DNA of 64,000 nucleotides from Acanthacorydalis orientalis (Eukaryota > Arthropoda > Insecta > Megaloptera > Corydalidae), in NCBI GenBank assembly GCA_034766995.1, contig CM068315.1:44490162-44554161 (forward strand), in the 5' to 3' direction. Both the position numbers and the translations under genes were made by a program. The notes beneath the pieces are model-generated. The model had not been told where the DNA came from and ran no database searches. It saw nothing but the letters and a program-made list of their open reading frames with translations. Positions 21,925-34,465 of the stretch are shown piece after piece. Each line of letters starts with the position of its first letter. Within the stretch, counting starts at the first letter, position 1.

Positions 21925-24660
21925 TTTTTCATAAATATTGATCGAAACTTAAGCTATATTTATCTCTTGACAAATAACTGTTCTGTCAAATCTAATATAA
22001 ATATTTATTACTTAATTTACTCGATGCTTCAATGATAGATTTTAAGTCTAAAAAAATCTGGATAGAATAATCTACAACAATATAATTGCATCTTATAAAA
22101 GAAATAAATACGCCATATTGAATATAATCCCGGAAATAATTGTTCCGCAATATTAATACAGCAATAACGTTTAGCTTAATATTTAAGTTTACTAATGGAA
22201 ATGTCAAAGTGAAAGATGTTATTATCTAAATGACGGTTAATGCTTATACAGAGCAGTAGGGAAAATGATACATGAGAACTGTAATAAAGCGAAGGTACTA
22301 AATGTTGTGCTTAATGTGAATTTCACCCATTGCATTATTCATTCATATATACATATGTATGTTTCAATGAATATTAAACTTGGAATGAACGATTTTGTTA
22401 CTTATTGATTTTAAATAATAATTCACGTTTAATAAAACGATTTACATACATTTCTGGAATAACAGTTAACAAATTGATTTTTTTATCTAAAAAAAAAACA
22501 TAGGTTTAAGACCCGTTATATATTTCTAGTAATGTATTACCTGATTTGAGGATTTACGTCATTTTGGTATAATTTTACATATATTAAAAAGTTTGATGTG
22601 TCTTTTTTGCATATGCAAATTTTTTTCTGATATAAATTGATAAGTAATTATTTTTATGAGAAAAATTACATTTTTATTCACGAAGCAATTTATATACAAT
22701 TATTAAATTAAAAAAAAATTCATCTAAAATGTCAATGCTATTTAATAATAACTCTTCTTGTAGCATATAATTAAATCTTCAATCAAGAAGAAATAAATGA
22801 GATTTAAAATGGAATAATTAGGAGAAATGTCTTTCCATTTCAGATTCATGAAAAACATTATTATGTTTACAAGTAAACCAATTAGAGTTTTAAGAAAAAT
22901 TAAATTTTTTTGTTATAAATGTGAAATTGGTTTTTAACCACGATTTTTTTTATGAAATTTCATCTATTGGAATAAAAATTTTATGGTTATTTTTTTGTTG
23001 CAATAGTATTGAAAGAAAAATTAAAAAATAAAATAATTATTTTACATTAAAATTTAGTTATATTCTTTAATTTATATATTTTTTCTGGCTTTTATACTGT
23101 GATTTTTGGATTTTATTACATGTTGTATTTAAAATTCATTGAAATATTCTTGAATATGTCAGTACGGTTTGTCATGTGCTGTTTAAAATAGTTTTAAACG
23201 ACAAAAATCCGAGAATTTACCACAGAAATAATTTTACATTTTCAAGAAAAGTTTTTATAACTACTAGGATATAAAAAAATCGAACAGAATCCCATTCGCC
23301 AATTTAAGAAATTGTATTCGACTACTTGATAGGTTAAATGAATTATTAAAAGAAGAACAATTGTTTCATAGGCATAAAAATATCTATCATGAAAACAACG
23401 CTCAATTACATATTATTTCCATAACTTAGTTAACAATAAATAAATTTGATTAAAAATTTAAAAGTGTAACTACAGGGTCGTTTGATAAATATACTAAAAA
23501 GGACAGTTAAAAACTTTTTTTTTTGAAAAAATCGATTTTATTTCTCAACTTAGTCTGCATTTGCAACATAAATTTTATTAAAACATCTCAAATATCCACA
23601 CACACGCAGATTATTAAAACAGCTTATTGATCTTAATTTCAAATCTTCTGTTGCCCGAACGAGAAGAATCTTGCAATCGATACGCATCTAAAATACATTA
23701 CGATGGTTCTTTTTATTCTATCTCGTCATAAAAATAGACGAATGATAGAATTTTATTCGCAGCTGGTATCGATTTATATCAAACAGTCAGTAAAGTTGTA
23801 CGAAACTGTCGAAAAAAAATAAACATTCCGAATAAAGTAACAGTAACTTTTTTATCAACTTACACTTTATATAAATATTTGTTTTTTATTGTTACAATAA
23901 AAATGAATACGCAAGTTTTATACGAAAAAAATGGAAATGCTTGCTCTTGTAATAACCGTAAAATAAATTGTCTTGCATAAGAAAATGTTACAAAGCTACA
24001 ACGTTGTTCAATAATATAACTTTCTACGGTACTTATTTTATTTTTAAACGGTTATATTTATATATACAAACATGCATTCTTAATAATACAGTAAACACAC
24101 ACACACACCTACTATATATATATATATATATATACACACACATATACATATATATAATTGAATCATATCAAAATACCCATTATATAAAACTGAAAGTTTC
24201 ATTTTTATTAGAAATTCTCTTTGTATAATATACGTAAATATTTAAAATATTTTCATTCAAAATCCGTCGTGAAACAAAAAAAATATTCTACAGAATACAA
24301 TTTATCATGGAATAAAAATAATACCACTTTTGAGACACATTAAGATGTTAGTAAGGCTTTAAACATTTCAGTTCAAAGAAAATTCCGTGAATTTTCTTAA
24401 CGAAGTTTAAATGTTTTTAATTATATTTCAATAAAGTATTTGTATTCAGTGTTCAACGGAAAAAATATTAGTGTTTTAAATCATTTGTACATAGATTTAA
24501 TTTCATGCATTAAAAGAGTTATTAAATATATTTTTTTACATTTAACAATGTGCTGTTCTTTTTTTTAGATTTGTTACGTTCACGGAGATTATTTCTAATT
24601 TATATTTGAGATTAAAAAGAACAAATCAAATTTTATATTGTTTGTTTTTATTCCTTTACG
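21925..24660. other. AT-rich intergenic sequence
   Basis: No gene was recognised. ACAGGGTCGTTTGATAAATA near 23473 resembles a mariner-type terminal repeat standing alone. (CA)n and (TA)n microsatellites run at about 24092-24156. The open frames in this stretch lack family motifs. Confidence 0.4.
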
Positions 24661-25008
24661 ATATTGTTTTTCTTTCTTTTCTTCTTCACTAACTGTTTTG
24701 TCTATTCTGACATCACCCGGTTCATCGATGATACTCTTAAATAAATAAATCAAAAGTAAAAAACGAATATACTGGAGAATCTCTCTTATTAATAAAAACT
24801 CACATTTCTGGTCACTTTGTTCACAGGGCAAAATAACAATAAATGTTTACTTTGTCAGCTCATAGAATTAAAGTTTAATTCATTAAGTTTCTTTCCTTGC
24901 TATTTTTATATTTAAGTATATTATGTTGTAACAACCAATGAACAGTTTTTTTTTCTGTTTCTTTCTATTTCCCCGTCTATTTTGATGGGCTATATACTAC
25001 TTTACAAA

Positions 25009-25404
25009 TAAACAGGCATAAATTGAATAACAAATCACTAAATAAACAAATAAGGATCGAACAAATGTCTATATTCAACGTCCTAAGAACATAAAGGACA
25101 GTATAGAAAACAGGCATTACAACCTAAGACTGACCTAAAAAATCTACATTGACAACCAATATTCATCTGAAGATGTCAGAATAAACTAAACTGGTAGTGA
25201 GGGAAAAGGTGACCTAAAGGAAAAGAAGCAATCAATAAAAATATTATTGTTTTAAGAATTTGAATTTACTTTTTTCCAATATTATCATTTTTATCTATTT
25301 TTTACATATAACATTTTTACAGAAAATGAAAAAGTAACCTCAAAGAAAAAAAAACAATTCAAATCTAGGTAAACAGGCACAAAATAAATTACAAATACAA
25401 ATCT
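25009..25404. repeat. Direct repeat enclosing a degenerate hammerhead-like motif
   Basis: TAAACAGGCATAAATTGAAT (25009) and TAAACAGGCACAAAATAAAT (25370) form an imperfect direct repeat about 360 bp apart. Between them ATTCATCTGAAGATGTCAGA (25161) and AAACTGGTAGTGAGGG (25188), followed by GTGACCT, match the right arm of the 15995-16172 repeat. The stem II partner is lost in this copy. The layout suggests a fragment of the same element family, possibly a pseudo-LTR. Confidence 0.4.
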
Positions 25405-25434
25405 CAAATTATTAAAAACATAATTTTTTAATTA

Positions 25435-25718
25435 TTAGGTTGATAGTAAAAAGTATGAGCAATTTCTATTACTTTACTACCCGTTTTGAACTCATATAAA
25501 AAATTGCTTTTATTTGCTTCTATTCCATTTTTAATTCAATAGTCCAATTTGAAGCAAAATTAATAATAAAATCAAAGTCGATATTACCAAAATACAAACG
25601 GAAAAATGTACTTTAAAATGATATGAACATGAACACGATGAAACGACAATTTCATTGAAAAAAATTAAGGCTAGAATTCAGAAAACAAAAACCACAATTA
25701 TTTCCCTACAAACGTAAT
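25435..25718 (-). mobile_element. Deleted mariner element, minus orientation
   Basis: The left end TTAGGTTGATAGTAAAAAGT and the right end ACCACAATTATTTCCCTACA are mariner terminal repeats. The interior goes straight from the left end into TTACTTTACTACCCGTTTTG, the antisense of the transposase start (KRVVK-like), so about 1 kb has been lost. It shares the 5' leader with the 18.4- and 32.9-kb copies. Confidence 0.75.
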
Positions 25719-25724
25719 ATATCA

Positions 25725-26091
25725 TTGAAGATATAAGAAGTTCAGTGGATACAAACAGTTCAATAATTTCCTTCAATAATAAGATTTTTTCTTAAAGATG
25801 AGAATATAAATTGTATATAAAAGACAACACCAATTTCAAATATAATATTATTTTTTTTCTATCATGTACAGTTTTTTCTGTGATTCGATTTCATTGTTGT
25901 GTAATTTAACGCCTAAGTTAAAAATATTTCACAAGATTGACTCATATTTTGTCTAAATGAATAATATTTTTATCATATATCACTCATTAGATGAATAAAA
26001 ACATCAATATGTCAAAATTAGGATTGAAATATATGTTATGGTCCAACTGTAATATTTACTATTTAATATACCGTTTGTCTAAATCCTACAC

Positions 26092-26140
<49 letters not shown>

Positions 26141-26176
26141 TATTTTATTTATTATTCCAATTTTTATAATTAATTC
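25725..26176. other. AT-rich spacer with (TA)n
   Basis: No gene is visible. A (TA)n tract lies at about 26098-26136. Confidence 0.4.
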
Positions 26177-26184
26177 GTGTACAC

Positions 26185-26690
26185 CAGTTGTGTCAAACAC
26201 GTGACCCTAGGATACTGCCACACAAGAATAGAATGCGGCCCAAAGCTTAAAGTTGATTTTATTAAAATATTAAAATAGAATTTAAAAAAATATAAAATAC
26301 ATCTTTAAAACATTGCAAATTATAGAAGTATATTGTAATTTTTATGGTCGTAGTAAAAATATCATTATCACAAGAAATTATACCCGATATTGATAAAATA
26401 GTTTCTACCAAAAGATGTCCAGTTAACAGTAAAAAATATTAATTTTTTTTAACTTGTCTAATCTAAAATTTTGTAACATTTGATGATCTGAAATTAATGT
26501 ATCTTTCTTAATTTTTATAAATTGATTAAAGAAAAAATGAATATAAAATTTAAATGAGTTACTTTCAAATATAAATAAAGTAGCTTTTTTCGCTCTCTAA
26601 ATTTTTTATGTTTTCTTTTTTTGTTTGCAGCTCGCAGACTATCTTAAACTGAATTTGGTGGCCCGTGTTCATATATGAGTGAAACCACTG
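26185..26690. mobile_element. hAT MITE with perfect 8-bp target duplication
   Basis: GTGTACAC occurs immediately outside both ends (26177-26184 and 26691-26698), an exact 8-bp target site duplication as made by hAT transposases. The left end reads CAGTTGTGTCAAACACGTGA followed by CCC. The right end on the other strand reads CAGTGGTTTCACTCATATAT. CAGNGGTNTCA is a common hAT terminus. The 506-bp interior has no transposase sequence, so the element is non-autonomous. It contains GCGGCCCAAAG next to the left end. Confidence 0.85.
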
Positions 26691-26698
26691 GTGTACAC

Positions 26699-27759
26699 CA
26701 TATCATAGATATAAATAATTAGATAATTGTAGATAACTGTTCCAGATCATTTCTCTCATATGATTAATTACATCTTCCACAATTAATTATACGTATTAAC
26801 ATCATACAATCAATATAATGATATGAAGAACTAAGAAAAAGGTGTGTTGCAATATGCCTATGCATACGGTTTAACTAGAGCCGTTCAAAAACACTGAAAA
26901 AATATAATTACAATATTGTGAGGACTCCCGCGGAACCCATTAAACGAAATAATGTCAGCAATAGATTGAAAGTATAAAAGTGTACAGATTCGGATACGGT
27001 TTTTTCTTTAACGAGACAGCTAATTAATTATTTAATTTGACGTTTGCATCAATTGACAGTACATAATTACTAATGATGCTTTTAAACGAAAACGTAGAGA
27101 AATCATTAATGTGGTGTCCTTTTCCAGGCGGTGAACGAAACACATAGCATGTATAAACATTGAATCGATCAGAATTTGTGAGCGTTATAACGAATTCCGA
27201 ACGCTAATTGAATCGTAAAACGGTTGTGGCTTTACGAAAACCAATTATTCTATTCATACACAGACGAATTAATAGTTTTTTTTTTAAGAACTGTTTATTA
27301 ATTCTTTTCTATGCACCTCATGTTCCCGCTCCTTTATATATAATTACCTTCCAATGTCATACTTATACTGATTTCAATTCTTGATAGCGATTTTTCATTC
27401 TTATTTTCTTGAAACGGTGTATATTATTATTACATCTAATTATGTATCAATCTCTTATCTGTCTCGAAGTATTTTTTAGCGACCCGATCAACTTCAATTA
27501 TCAGATTATTTTTTTTTCATTTATTCCTTATCTTTGTTTATTCTATTTCAATCTCTTTAAAAACATTATACTCAGTTCAACAATTTCAGTACAGTTATAT
27601 CTTTTACATTTTTATTTGTAATAAATTTTATTAACATTTTTATTTTCTTGTTTAAGAGACGTTATGAATTATAAATAGTTCTTACTTTTTCATTCATTTG
27701 AATATTTTCATAGAAAGTCAATCTTAGTTTTAAAAACTTGCATGATTTTTTAATTTACT

Positions 27760-27792
<33 letters not shown>

Positions 27793-27887
27793 CATTACAA
27801 TGTGTTTTTTTTATTAAACAGTCCGTGTTCTTAATTTTTTTATTTATAAGAAGTCATTTTTAACATTATTTCCAATACATTTTATTA
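26699..27887. other. Intergenic sequence with a mixed-composition patch
   Basis: The part at about 26870-27240 has more even base composition (GGACTCCCGCGGAACCCATT, GGTGAACGAAACACATAGC, AACGAATTCCGAACGC) and could be a conserved non-coding element or an unrecognised exon; no frame supports coding. A (CT)n run lies near 27763-27776. Confidence 0.35.
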
Positions 27888-27920
27888 TTAGGTTGGTGCA
27901 AAAATAATTGCGGTTTTTAT
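27888..27920. mobile_element. Solo mariner terminal repeat
   Basis: TTAGGTTGGTGCAAAAATAA followed by TTGCGGTTTTT is a nearly intact mariner terminal repeat, the best preserved in the window. No matching right end or transposase follows; a piggyBac relic begins within 20 bp instead. Confidence 0.7.
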
Positions 27921-27926
27921 CATTTT

Positions 27927-28680
27927 ATGTTTGGGGTCGATTTTTCTAGTTTCCTACGAGAGAAGGTTTTTAAAGCCAAATGCAAAATATGCCAAGAAAA
28001 AACTTGCAACTTGGAATTTCTTTATCACAGTGATACCTTAGATCTAATCTTATTATATACAAATAAATACATCGATTCTATTTCGAACTGGTATTTAAGA
28101 GAAAGAGACGCTAAACGAATAGACAAAACAGAATTGAAGGCATTTTTAGACTTCTTATATATAGCTGGTTTACATCGTTTGAATTTCCATGATTTTTGAG
28201 CTACAGATAATAGTGGAATTAAACTTTTTAGACTTTTAATTTATTTACATTTGTATCAGGTTTGATGACAAACTTACCCGCTTAGAATGCCTGAAAATTG
28301 AGAAATTAGAGGCTGTGAGAAACATTTTTCCATAATTTGTAAATTATGCTAATCTATGGAACAGAATATAACAATAGATGAAATTTTACCTGGATTTAGA
28401 GGTAAATGTAAAGCCAACTATTGAATATTCTGGTTAATTAATGCAAATATATTTGTTTAGTTTTATTTTCTTTCATAACCATGTTTGCATTATTTTGTAA
28501 CAAAAATTTGTATTCCTTATATTTCTGTATTCGATAATTTCTAGATTGTAACAGAAAATAAATAAACGATCATGTATTTTTTTCAAGTGTTATCGCATTT
28601 CAACACATACTAATAATGAATGTATCTCTCGGATACAAGCGACCTTAGCTGCAATTTTTTTGACCGCGACCTCCACAGGG
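27927..28680 (+). mobile_element. Decayed piggyBac element, transposase N-terminal half
   Basis: The first 90 codons (27927-28199) stay open and include NKYIDSISNWYLRERDAKRI then TELKAFLDFLYIAGLHRLN, matching the start of the piggyBac DDE domain (D.TE.KA.IGLLYL.G..R). After the stop, shifted frames give FDDKLTRLECLKIEKLEAVR, then a gap and NITIDEILPGFRGKC (28364-28410), the conserved TIDE.L..FRG.C block holding a catalytic Asp in active relatives. The right end at 28666-28680 (CCTCCACAGGG followed by TTAA) looks like a piggyBac terminus. The left end is missing and a mariner terminal repeat stands in its place. The C-terminal half is lost. Confidence 0.75.
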
Positions 28681-28689
28681 TTAAGATTC

Positions 28690-29167
28690 TTTCCATTTAA
28701 TTCAAAATATTCAAACAATATATAAAGTTATTGCACATAACTGATATGCTAAACGTTACAAAAAAAAATCATTATTTATTGTGTACAACAATAATGACAT
28801 ACTATTCAAATATAATATTTTGATACTCTATTACCATTAAATATCCCACTATATTATTAACAACATCACTAAATCACTATGCATTTCGTGAACAGTGCAT
28901 GTTTATTTATTTTAAAACTACCCACACATATTCTATACAATTTTCAAATTTGTATTTTTTTTTCTGCGTTACTCTCGCATACTTTCATAAATATCAGATT
29001 TGACCTTTTTTGACTACAAAAAGTTTATAACAGTACATTGAATACTGACAACACGATTGAAAAGCTATCTAACACGTCGTTTATCGCTAATTTCGAAAAA
29101 GACTATTATGGAATTTAAAAAATGAAAAAACACTCGTCACGACATCTGTTAACCATAACATGCATGC

Positions 29168-29239
<72 letters not shown>

Positions 29240-30885
29240 TTCAATAAGAAAAAATAGAAAAACCCAACTTTATTATTCGATATGCATTACTTCCATATAT
29301 ATATAAACAAAATTTAAAACATTCCATTTATAAAAAAAAATAAATTAAATCTTTAAGCTGAAAATTTCATAAACAGACTTAACATACTTTCTATTCATAT
29401 TTTTTTATATTTTTTTTGTTAGAAAAAAACTGACAACAAGGTATACTCTAATCTAACTGTATACCCTTCATTTCACATTTCTAATGAATGTTTCATAGAT
29501 TTGTCGAAAACTAGAGAACAAAAAGTCGTATGTATAAATCCACTAACTGTATAGTAAAGGTAATAAGGTTCATTGTAGTAGCGACTTTATATAAAACACC
29601 GTTCGATTACAATTACATGTTAAAAGTGGAAATACATAGTTGGAAAACAACCCAATGTGCTGTTATATTTAATCGTTTCAAAGCCAAGAATCGATTCAAT
29701 TCAAAAGAATTGTTTTTCTTTTATAGACGAAATGATTATTATAATATCATTACATTACACTACGTGTTTAATGATATTCATAGATTTTACGCATTGATAG
29801 CGACGCATGTTCAAGAACTGGAACATTATAACATATTGTGTAATATAGTGTAACATATAACCTTTAATTTAATATATTTAATATCTACTAGAGACTTTGA
29901 CATTCAGCAAGGTTAAAACTACAGTGTATATAACGTTATTTTATTAAATAAATCTTATGTATTTTAATATAGTTTTACTCGCTATACAAAATCAAATTTT
30001 AATATAAAGTGCATTTCATAATGTACATTATCATTTCTATATTTGATTATATCATTTTCCTTCAATACAAATGCTATAATTTTAAGTTTCGATTTAAAGT
30101 AAATGTTTAAGAAAGTAATTTTTTGGATGCATAATAAATGCTTAAAAAAGTATACTTAGATTGTAATATTTATAGTTATCAAATTTTGATATAAATATTA
30201 AAGAGAATCACAAATAAATCAATTATGTAGAATTCACATTTATTGAAATCAATTTTATTAAAATATAGAAAATTAAATATAATATCATAAAATGAATGAA
30301 ATCCTTAAAATATTTGACTAAATAATGTAGTTCTAGCACTATGGTTAATTTCAATTTCAGGAATGAATTTGTTTACCCACTCCATAAACTGTAGAGAATT
30401 GATCAAATATGTTCAGTAAATGATTTTTTGATTATTCTTGAACGTCACTTATATATAGCGATTCAATCATTTCGAGAGGGTTGGTGTTAAAATTAATTTG
30501 CCATAAAAATACATTTATGCAAAAATAAATATTGTCTGATTTTACAAAATATGTATAAAAAAGATATCCGTGTTTTAAAAATATCAATATTTAGATAGAT
30601 CATATATTTTGCTCTTAAAGAAATATTTGGTATTAACAAATGGCATAATTTTCTTAACACAAATATTTTATTAAGGAAATAAAAGTAACAGCAATAAAAA
30701 AGTCAGATCATTTACTTCAATCATTTGTTATACAATAGTGACAAAAATAAGTAAACACTGTCTGCCTTAAGACATTAAGATAACTATTTAAAAAATAATA
30801 AGGTTCTGAACAAAATTGAAAAAGTAACAAATCTATTTTCAGAAAATGTATTTTTAACCTCACATTTTGACCTTTTCAATTAAGA
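28690..30885. other. AT-rich intergenic sequence
   Basis: No gene was recognised with confidence. A (TA)n tract runs at 29171-29232. The region at 29530-29853 is covered by a 107-codon open frame, described separately. Confidence 0.4.
29530..29853 (+). CDS. Open frame of unknown status, 107 codons
   Basis: This is one of the longer open frames in the window that is not made of TA repeats. It starts MYKSTNCIVKVIRFIVVATL and ends EHYNILCNIV. I do not recognise any domain. The first 25 residues are mildly hydrophobic; the rest is mixed and rich in Tyr, Asn and Phe, as expected of chance frames in AT-rich DNA. There is no splice context, clear start context or poly(A) signal that argues for a gene. 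I list it so that it can be tested, and consider it more likely to be chance than real. Confidence 0.12.
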   Translation: MYKSTNCIVKVIRFIVVATLYKTPFDYNYMLKVEIHSWKTTQCAVIFNRFKAKNRFNSKELFFFYRRNDYYNIITLHYVFNDIHRFYALIATHVQELEHYNILCNIV

Positions 30886-30889
30886 ATAA

Positions 30890-31165
30890 CCCAGACAACC
30901 GAAAAATACTCATTGATACTCATACTCGTTGATACTCATTTTAAAACAGTGGAATAGGTCCTCAAATGGATTGACTACTTCATCGACTCAAAACCGATAT
31001 CTTGTTTCGACAAGGAATTAGTCAGTTCCCCGACAAATGAAGGAAAGTTACATAAAAAAAATAACGGATACTTTGAGGATTACAATGTATTCCTTTTTTC
31101 ACAAATAAACATTCATTTTATATAAAAAAAGGCACCGAATTAATTTGTTCACCTAATATTTTAAT
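30890..31165 (+). mobile_element. Mariner C-terminal fragment, second lineage
   Basis: The + strand around 30957-31085 gives VLKWIDYFIDSKPISCFDKE followed by SSPTNEGKLHKKNNGYFEDY, matching the last segment of mariner transposases (W.DDFIASK...F...GI..LP..W.K....NG.YF). After the coding end come AAATAAACATTCATTTTATA and GGCACCGAATTAATTTGTTC. The relic at 55.2-55.6 kb shares this same tail, so the two belong to one family, distinct from the AATTGCGG-ended mariners. Confidence 0.7.
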
Positions 31166-31169
31166 TATT

Positions 31170-32890
31170 GTTATTTATTTTTAAGTCTGACAAAAAAAAA
31201 TGAAAAATATATTAAAACAATAAAAATTAAATCACATCTTTGAATTCAATGCATTCTCTAAAATTTGAATACAACTTTCCGAGATCTTATCTTTGTCTAT
31301 CTTTCTCTCTAACATATACATGCACGTATTTACAGCGTATCCCATTTATGTCTGCATTAAATACCACAAATTTATCTAACACGTATTCAATTATATGATT
31401 AAAAGATAGTTTACTGCACTAAAGCTCAATTTTATCCCTATTTCCACATTTTTTATATCTTTTATAATTACAACATACTGAAACAGATAAAACACACTTT
31501 ATTCATATATATATATATATACATTAATGTATATTTAAAGTCTTCATAAATTTCTACGTAAATATAATTCCAGTTTTAATTCACTCTCACACAACTGCTC
31601 ATAAATTAACTTTAAATTTTAAAACGCTAATTAAAACGTAATATATTAGATAAATAATCTCGTTACTTACTTTGTATGTGCTGCACAATCAATTGATAAA
31701 ACTATATGTTAATTACACTAGCATATTACACAAAACTAAACTTGAAATCTAATATATATTTTTTTAATAACCAACAACCCATTACTGATTAACTTACATA
31801 CCGTAAAATAATTATGGAAATTAAAAATAAAACGATACACCACTTCACGCATTCGACTCCTATGTAGATATTTACTTGAACATTATAACAGTTTAATTCA
31901 ATGCTCGGTACAAATTTTATTATGTATTCACTTCTCGGTAGTGAATTTATTTAGTATCGTTACATAAGTTAAATCAAAGAATCGATGTTACTGAAACGAT
32001 AAAAATGAAACAGAAACACTTACAAGTATAACATAGTTTAATTCCTTAAACTATTATAGACCCGACTGTTAAATAAAAAAGTAGAACAGGAAATAATAAA
32101 ACATAATTGTTCATTTAATATTGAGACTCATTAAACGTGTGCGTATAAATCAAGCTATCTAAAACGATTTTAAACATTAATCTCCTCTCAAACTATTTGA
32201 CTATTGACATTGTTAAATGATAATTTTGACTTGTATAAAAAAGGTATATTTGAATATAATCAGTTATAAATTACAGAACTGACAATTGAATTAAATATAA
32301 AAAAAGTAACATAGCGTATTAGAAGTCTTACATGCAATGTATGCATACACACATAATATACTTATTAATTAATTGTAATGTCAAGGAAATAAAACATTAA
32401 ATATAAAGTACATGTCATTTAAAACACATTTATGAATAAATATAAAGAGGTTAATACTTAAGAATATTTTTTTTATAAAAAGAGATTAATATTCAATTTA
32501 TAAAAAAAAATATTGTTGTTTTTAGCGGTTCTAACTGGTAAAACGGAGTACAGTGCTTATTTTTTATATTTTAGAAATTTCTTATTAAAATATCTTATTC
32601 AAATATTGAAAAATAATCATTCTTTGTCACAACATTATTTTTTCAACAATAGATATTTTACATCCATTTTTTTAACACATTCTATTTGATCCCGCGTGAA
32701 AAATTATTAATTTTCAATCATAAATTCAGAATTTCAGTAACCTCCGAAATCACTTTTATTTAAAATAAATTCAAAAATTTTAGTCACAAATCATGAAACA
32801 ATTGAAAAAAATTTTTGATTTTAAATTTTTACATAGGTAAATTGGTATGAAAAGTTTTGTGATGAAAAATTAATTTATCATCAATACAAG
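31170..32890. other. AT-rich intergenic sequence
   Basis: No gene, RNA or transposon end was recognised. Confidence 0.4.
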
Positions 32891-32897
32891 TATATTA

Positions 32898-33469
32898 TTA
32901 AGTTGGTAGGAAAACAATTTCGATTTATGACTTTCAATTTCATACACATTTTTCTCTTTTTTGATTTTCCTATTTGTTTTAAGTAGTCCAGAACTGTTAG
33001 ATAACTAACGCCTAGCTTTTGTGCTGCTCTCGAATTGTTGTGCGTGATTCTGATTCAACTAACCCCCTTCAGGTGGCTATTATGAGATGAAGAAGGATAC
33101 CTACGACCTTCTTCATCTTCATGGCTCTCGTCCCCAGCACGAAATTTTTGGAACCACCATTGCACCGTACGTTCTTTAATAGTACCCACACCAAAAGCAT
33201 TGTTTAGTTTATGAACAGTTTCTATTACTTTAGCACCCATTTTGAAATCAAACAAAAAATTGGTCTTATTTACTTCTTTTCCATCTTTAATTCAATAGCC
33301 CAATTTGAAACAAAATTAATAATAAAACCAAAGTCGATGTTAGCAAAATACAGGACGAAAAATAGACTTCAAAATTATATTCATATGAACACAATGAAAT
33401 GACACTTTGAAAAAAATTAAGATTAGAATTCAGAAAACAAAAATCGCAATTATTTTCTTATCAAGATAA
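32898..33469 (-). mobile_element. Internally deleted mariner with open N-terminal domain
   Basis: The terminal sequences TTAAGTTGGTAGGAAAACAA on the left and ATCGCAATTATTTTCTTATC on the right bound a 572-bp copy. The transposase is antisense. A 66-codon open frame at 33055-33255 holds KMGAKVIETVHKLNNAFGVG, TIKERTVQWWFQKFRAGDES and HEDEEGRR, the first helix-turn-helix and linker of a mariner transposase. After a stop the second helix-turn-helix (ITHNNSRAAQKLGVSYLTVL) continues, and then the sequence jumps to the shared 3' junction. The catalytic domain is deleted. Confidence 0.85.
33055..33255 (-). pseudogene. Mariner transposase N-terminal DNA-binding fragment
   Basis: Residues about 5-50 form the first helix-turn-helix of the paired-type DNA-binding region, with the strongly conserved WWFQKFRAGDESHEDEEGR. 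In complete proteins this domain binds the terminal repeats while the DD34D domain, absent here, cuts and joins. The next helix-turn-helix follows after one stop codon. As it stands the frame could encode only a terminal-repeat-binding domain; whether it is transcribed is unknown. Confidence 0.75.
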
Positions 33470-33474
33470 TAATT

Positions 33475-34419
33475 TATATAAAAAGGTGACGATTATTAAA
33501 ATTTTAATTTTTAACAAAAATAATAGAATTACCAATTTATATTCTTCCATTTTTCATAGATTTTTTATTAAAAAGATATATTTTCTATTAAAATATTTTT
33601 TCTGTATTACTTTTTAATTTTAAGGGTGTTCGTTTCAATTTTCTTGTTATTTGTGTCCCTAATAAAAAATATAAATATTTTAATCAACACACACGAATAC
33701 AGAATTTTAATAATTTCTTAATCATTTTTATTGAAAATAAACTCATTAAATGAGATTACAAATGAATTAATGTACGCGATGAAAGACGATCTGGTTTTGA
33801 AAAAAGTGAAACATTTCCAGCTTTTATTGGACCATAAAAAAAGCCTCGACCTAATATTTAATTTTTGGTCAGAAATCATAAAAAAATTCAAAATAATTTT
33901 AGATTAAATGTATACAAAAATTGATATATATATAATGTTTTCTATCACAAAAAATACATTTTTCGCCGAAACAACTTATAGAAGAAACACAATAGTTGAA
34001 TCCTTAAACTTAGAAAATATGATAGGAGTTTTAATATGAATTTTTTTGTTCATTTCTCTGATTTATCATTACAACAGCGAATATTTGAAGAGTCTCTTAT
34101 AATTAATGGATGTTCATATGCACATCTTTGTAGATTCTTATCTGCATAGTTGTACAAGTCTTTTGATATATCGTCAGTATTGTTCCTTATTGTATTTGTT
34201 AAGATGTTATTTCCTTTATTTTGGATTGAAAACTTGTCCTGTATGCATTCATATTAATAAGCAGATTTATTTTTGTAATAATCGTTTTTTTTTTAATTTA
34301 TACGCTGGTTCGAAGAGTATTACCATTTAGGTTTTGACAAACCGTTTTGTAACTGTACGTAAAATCTTTTCAATACATATCTATCCATTTATCTGCCTAT
34401 TTATCTATCTATCTATCTA

Positions 34420-34465
<46 letters not shown>

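Noticed and set aside
23473..23530. ACAGGGTCGTTTGATAAATA as a complete mariner element
   Set aside because: Only one end-like sequence is seen; no second end or transposase sequence follows, so it is not listed as an element.
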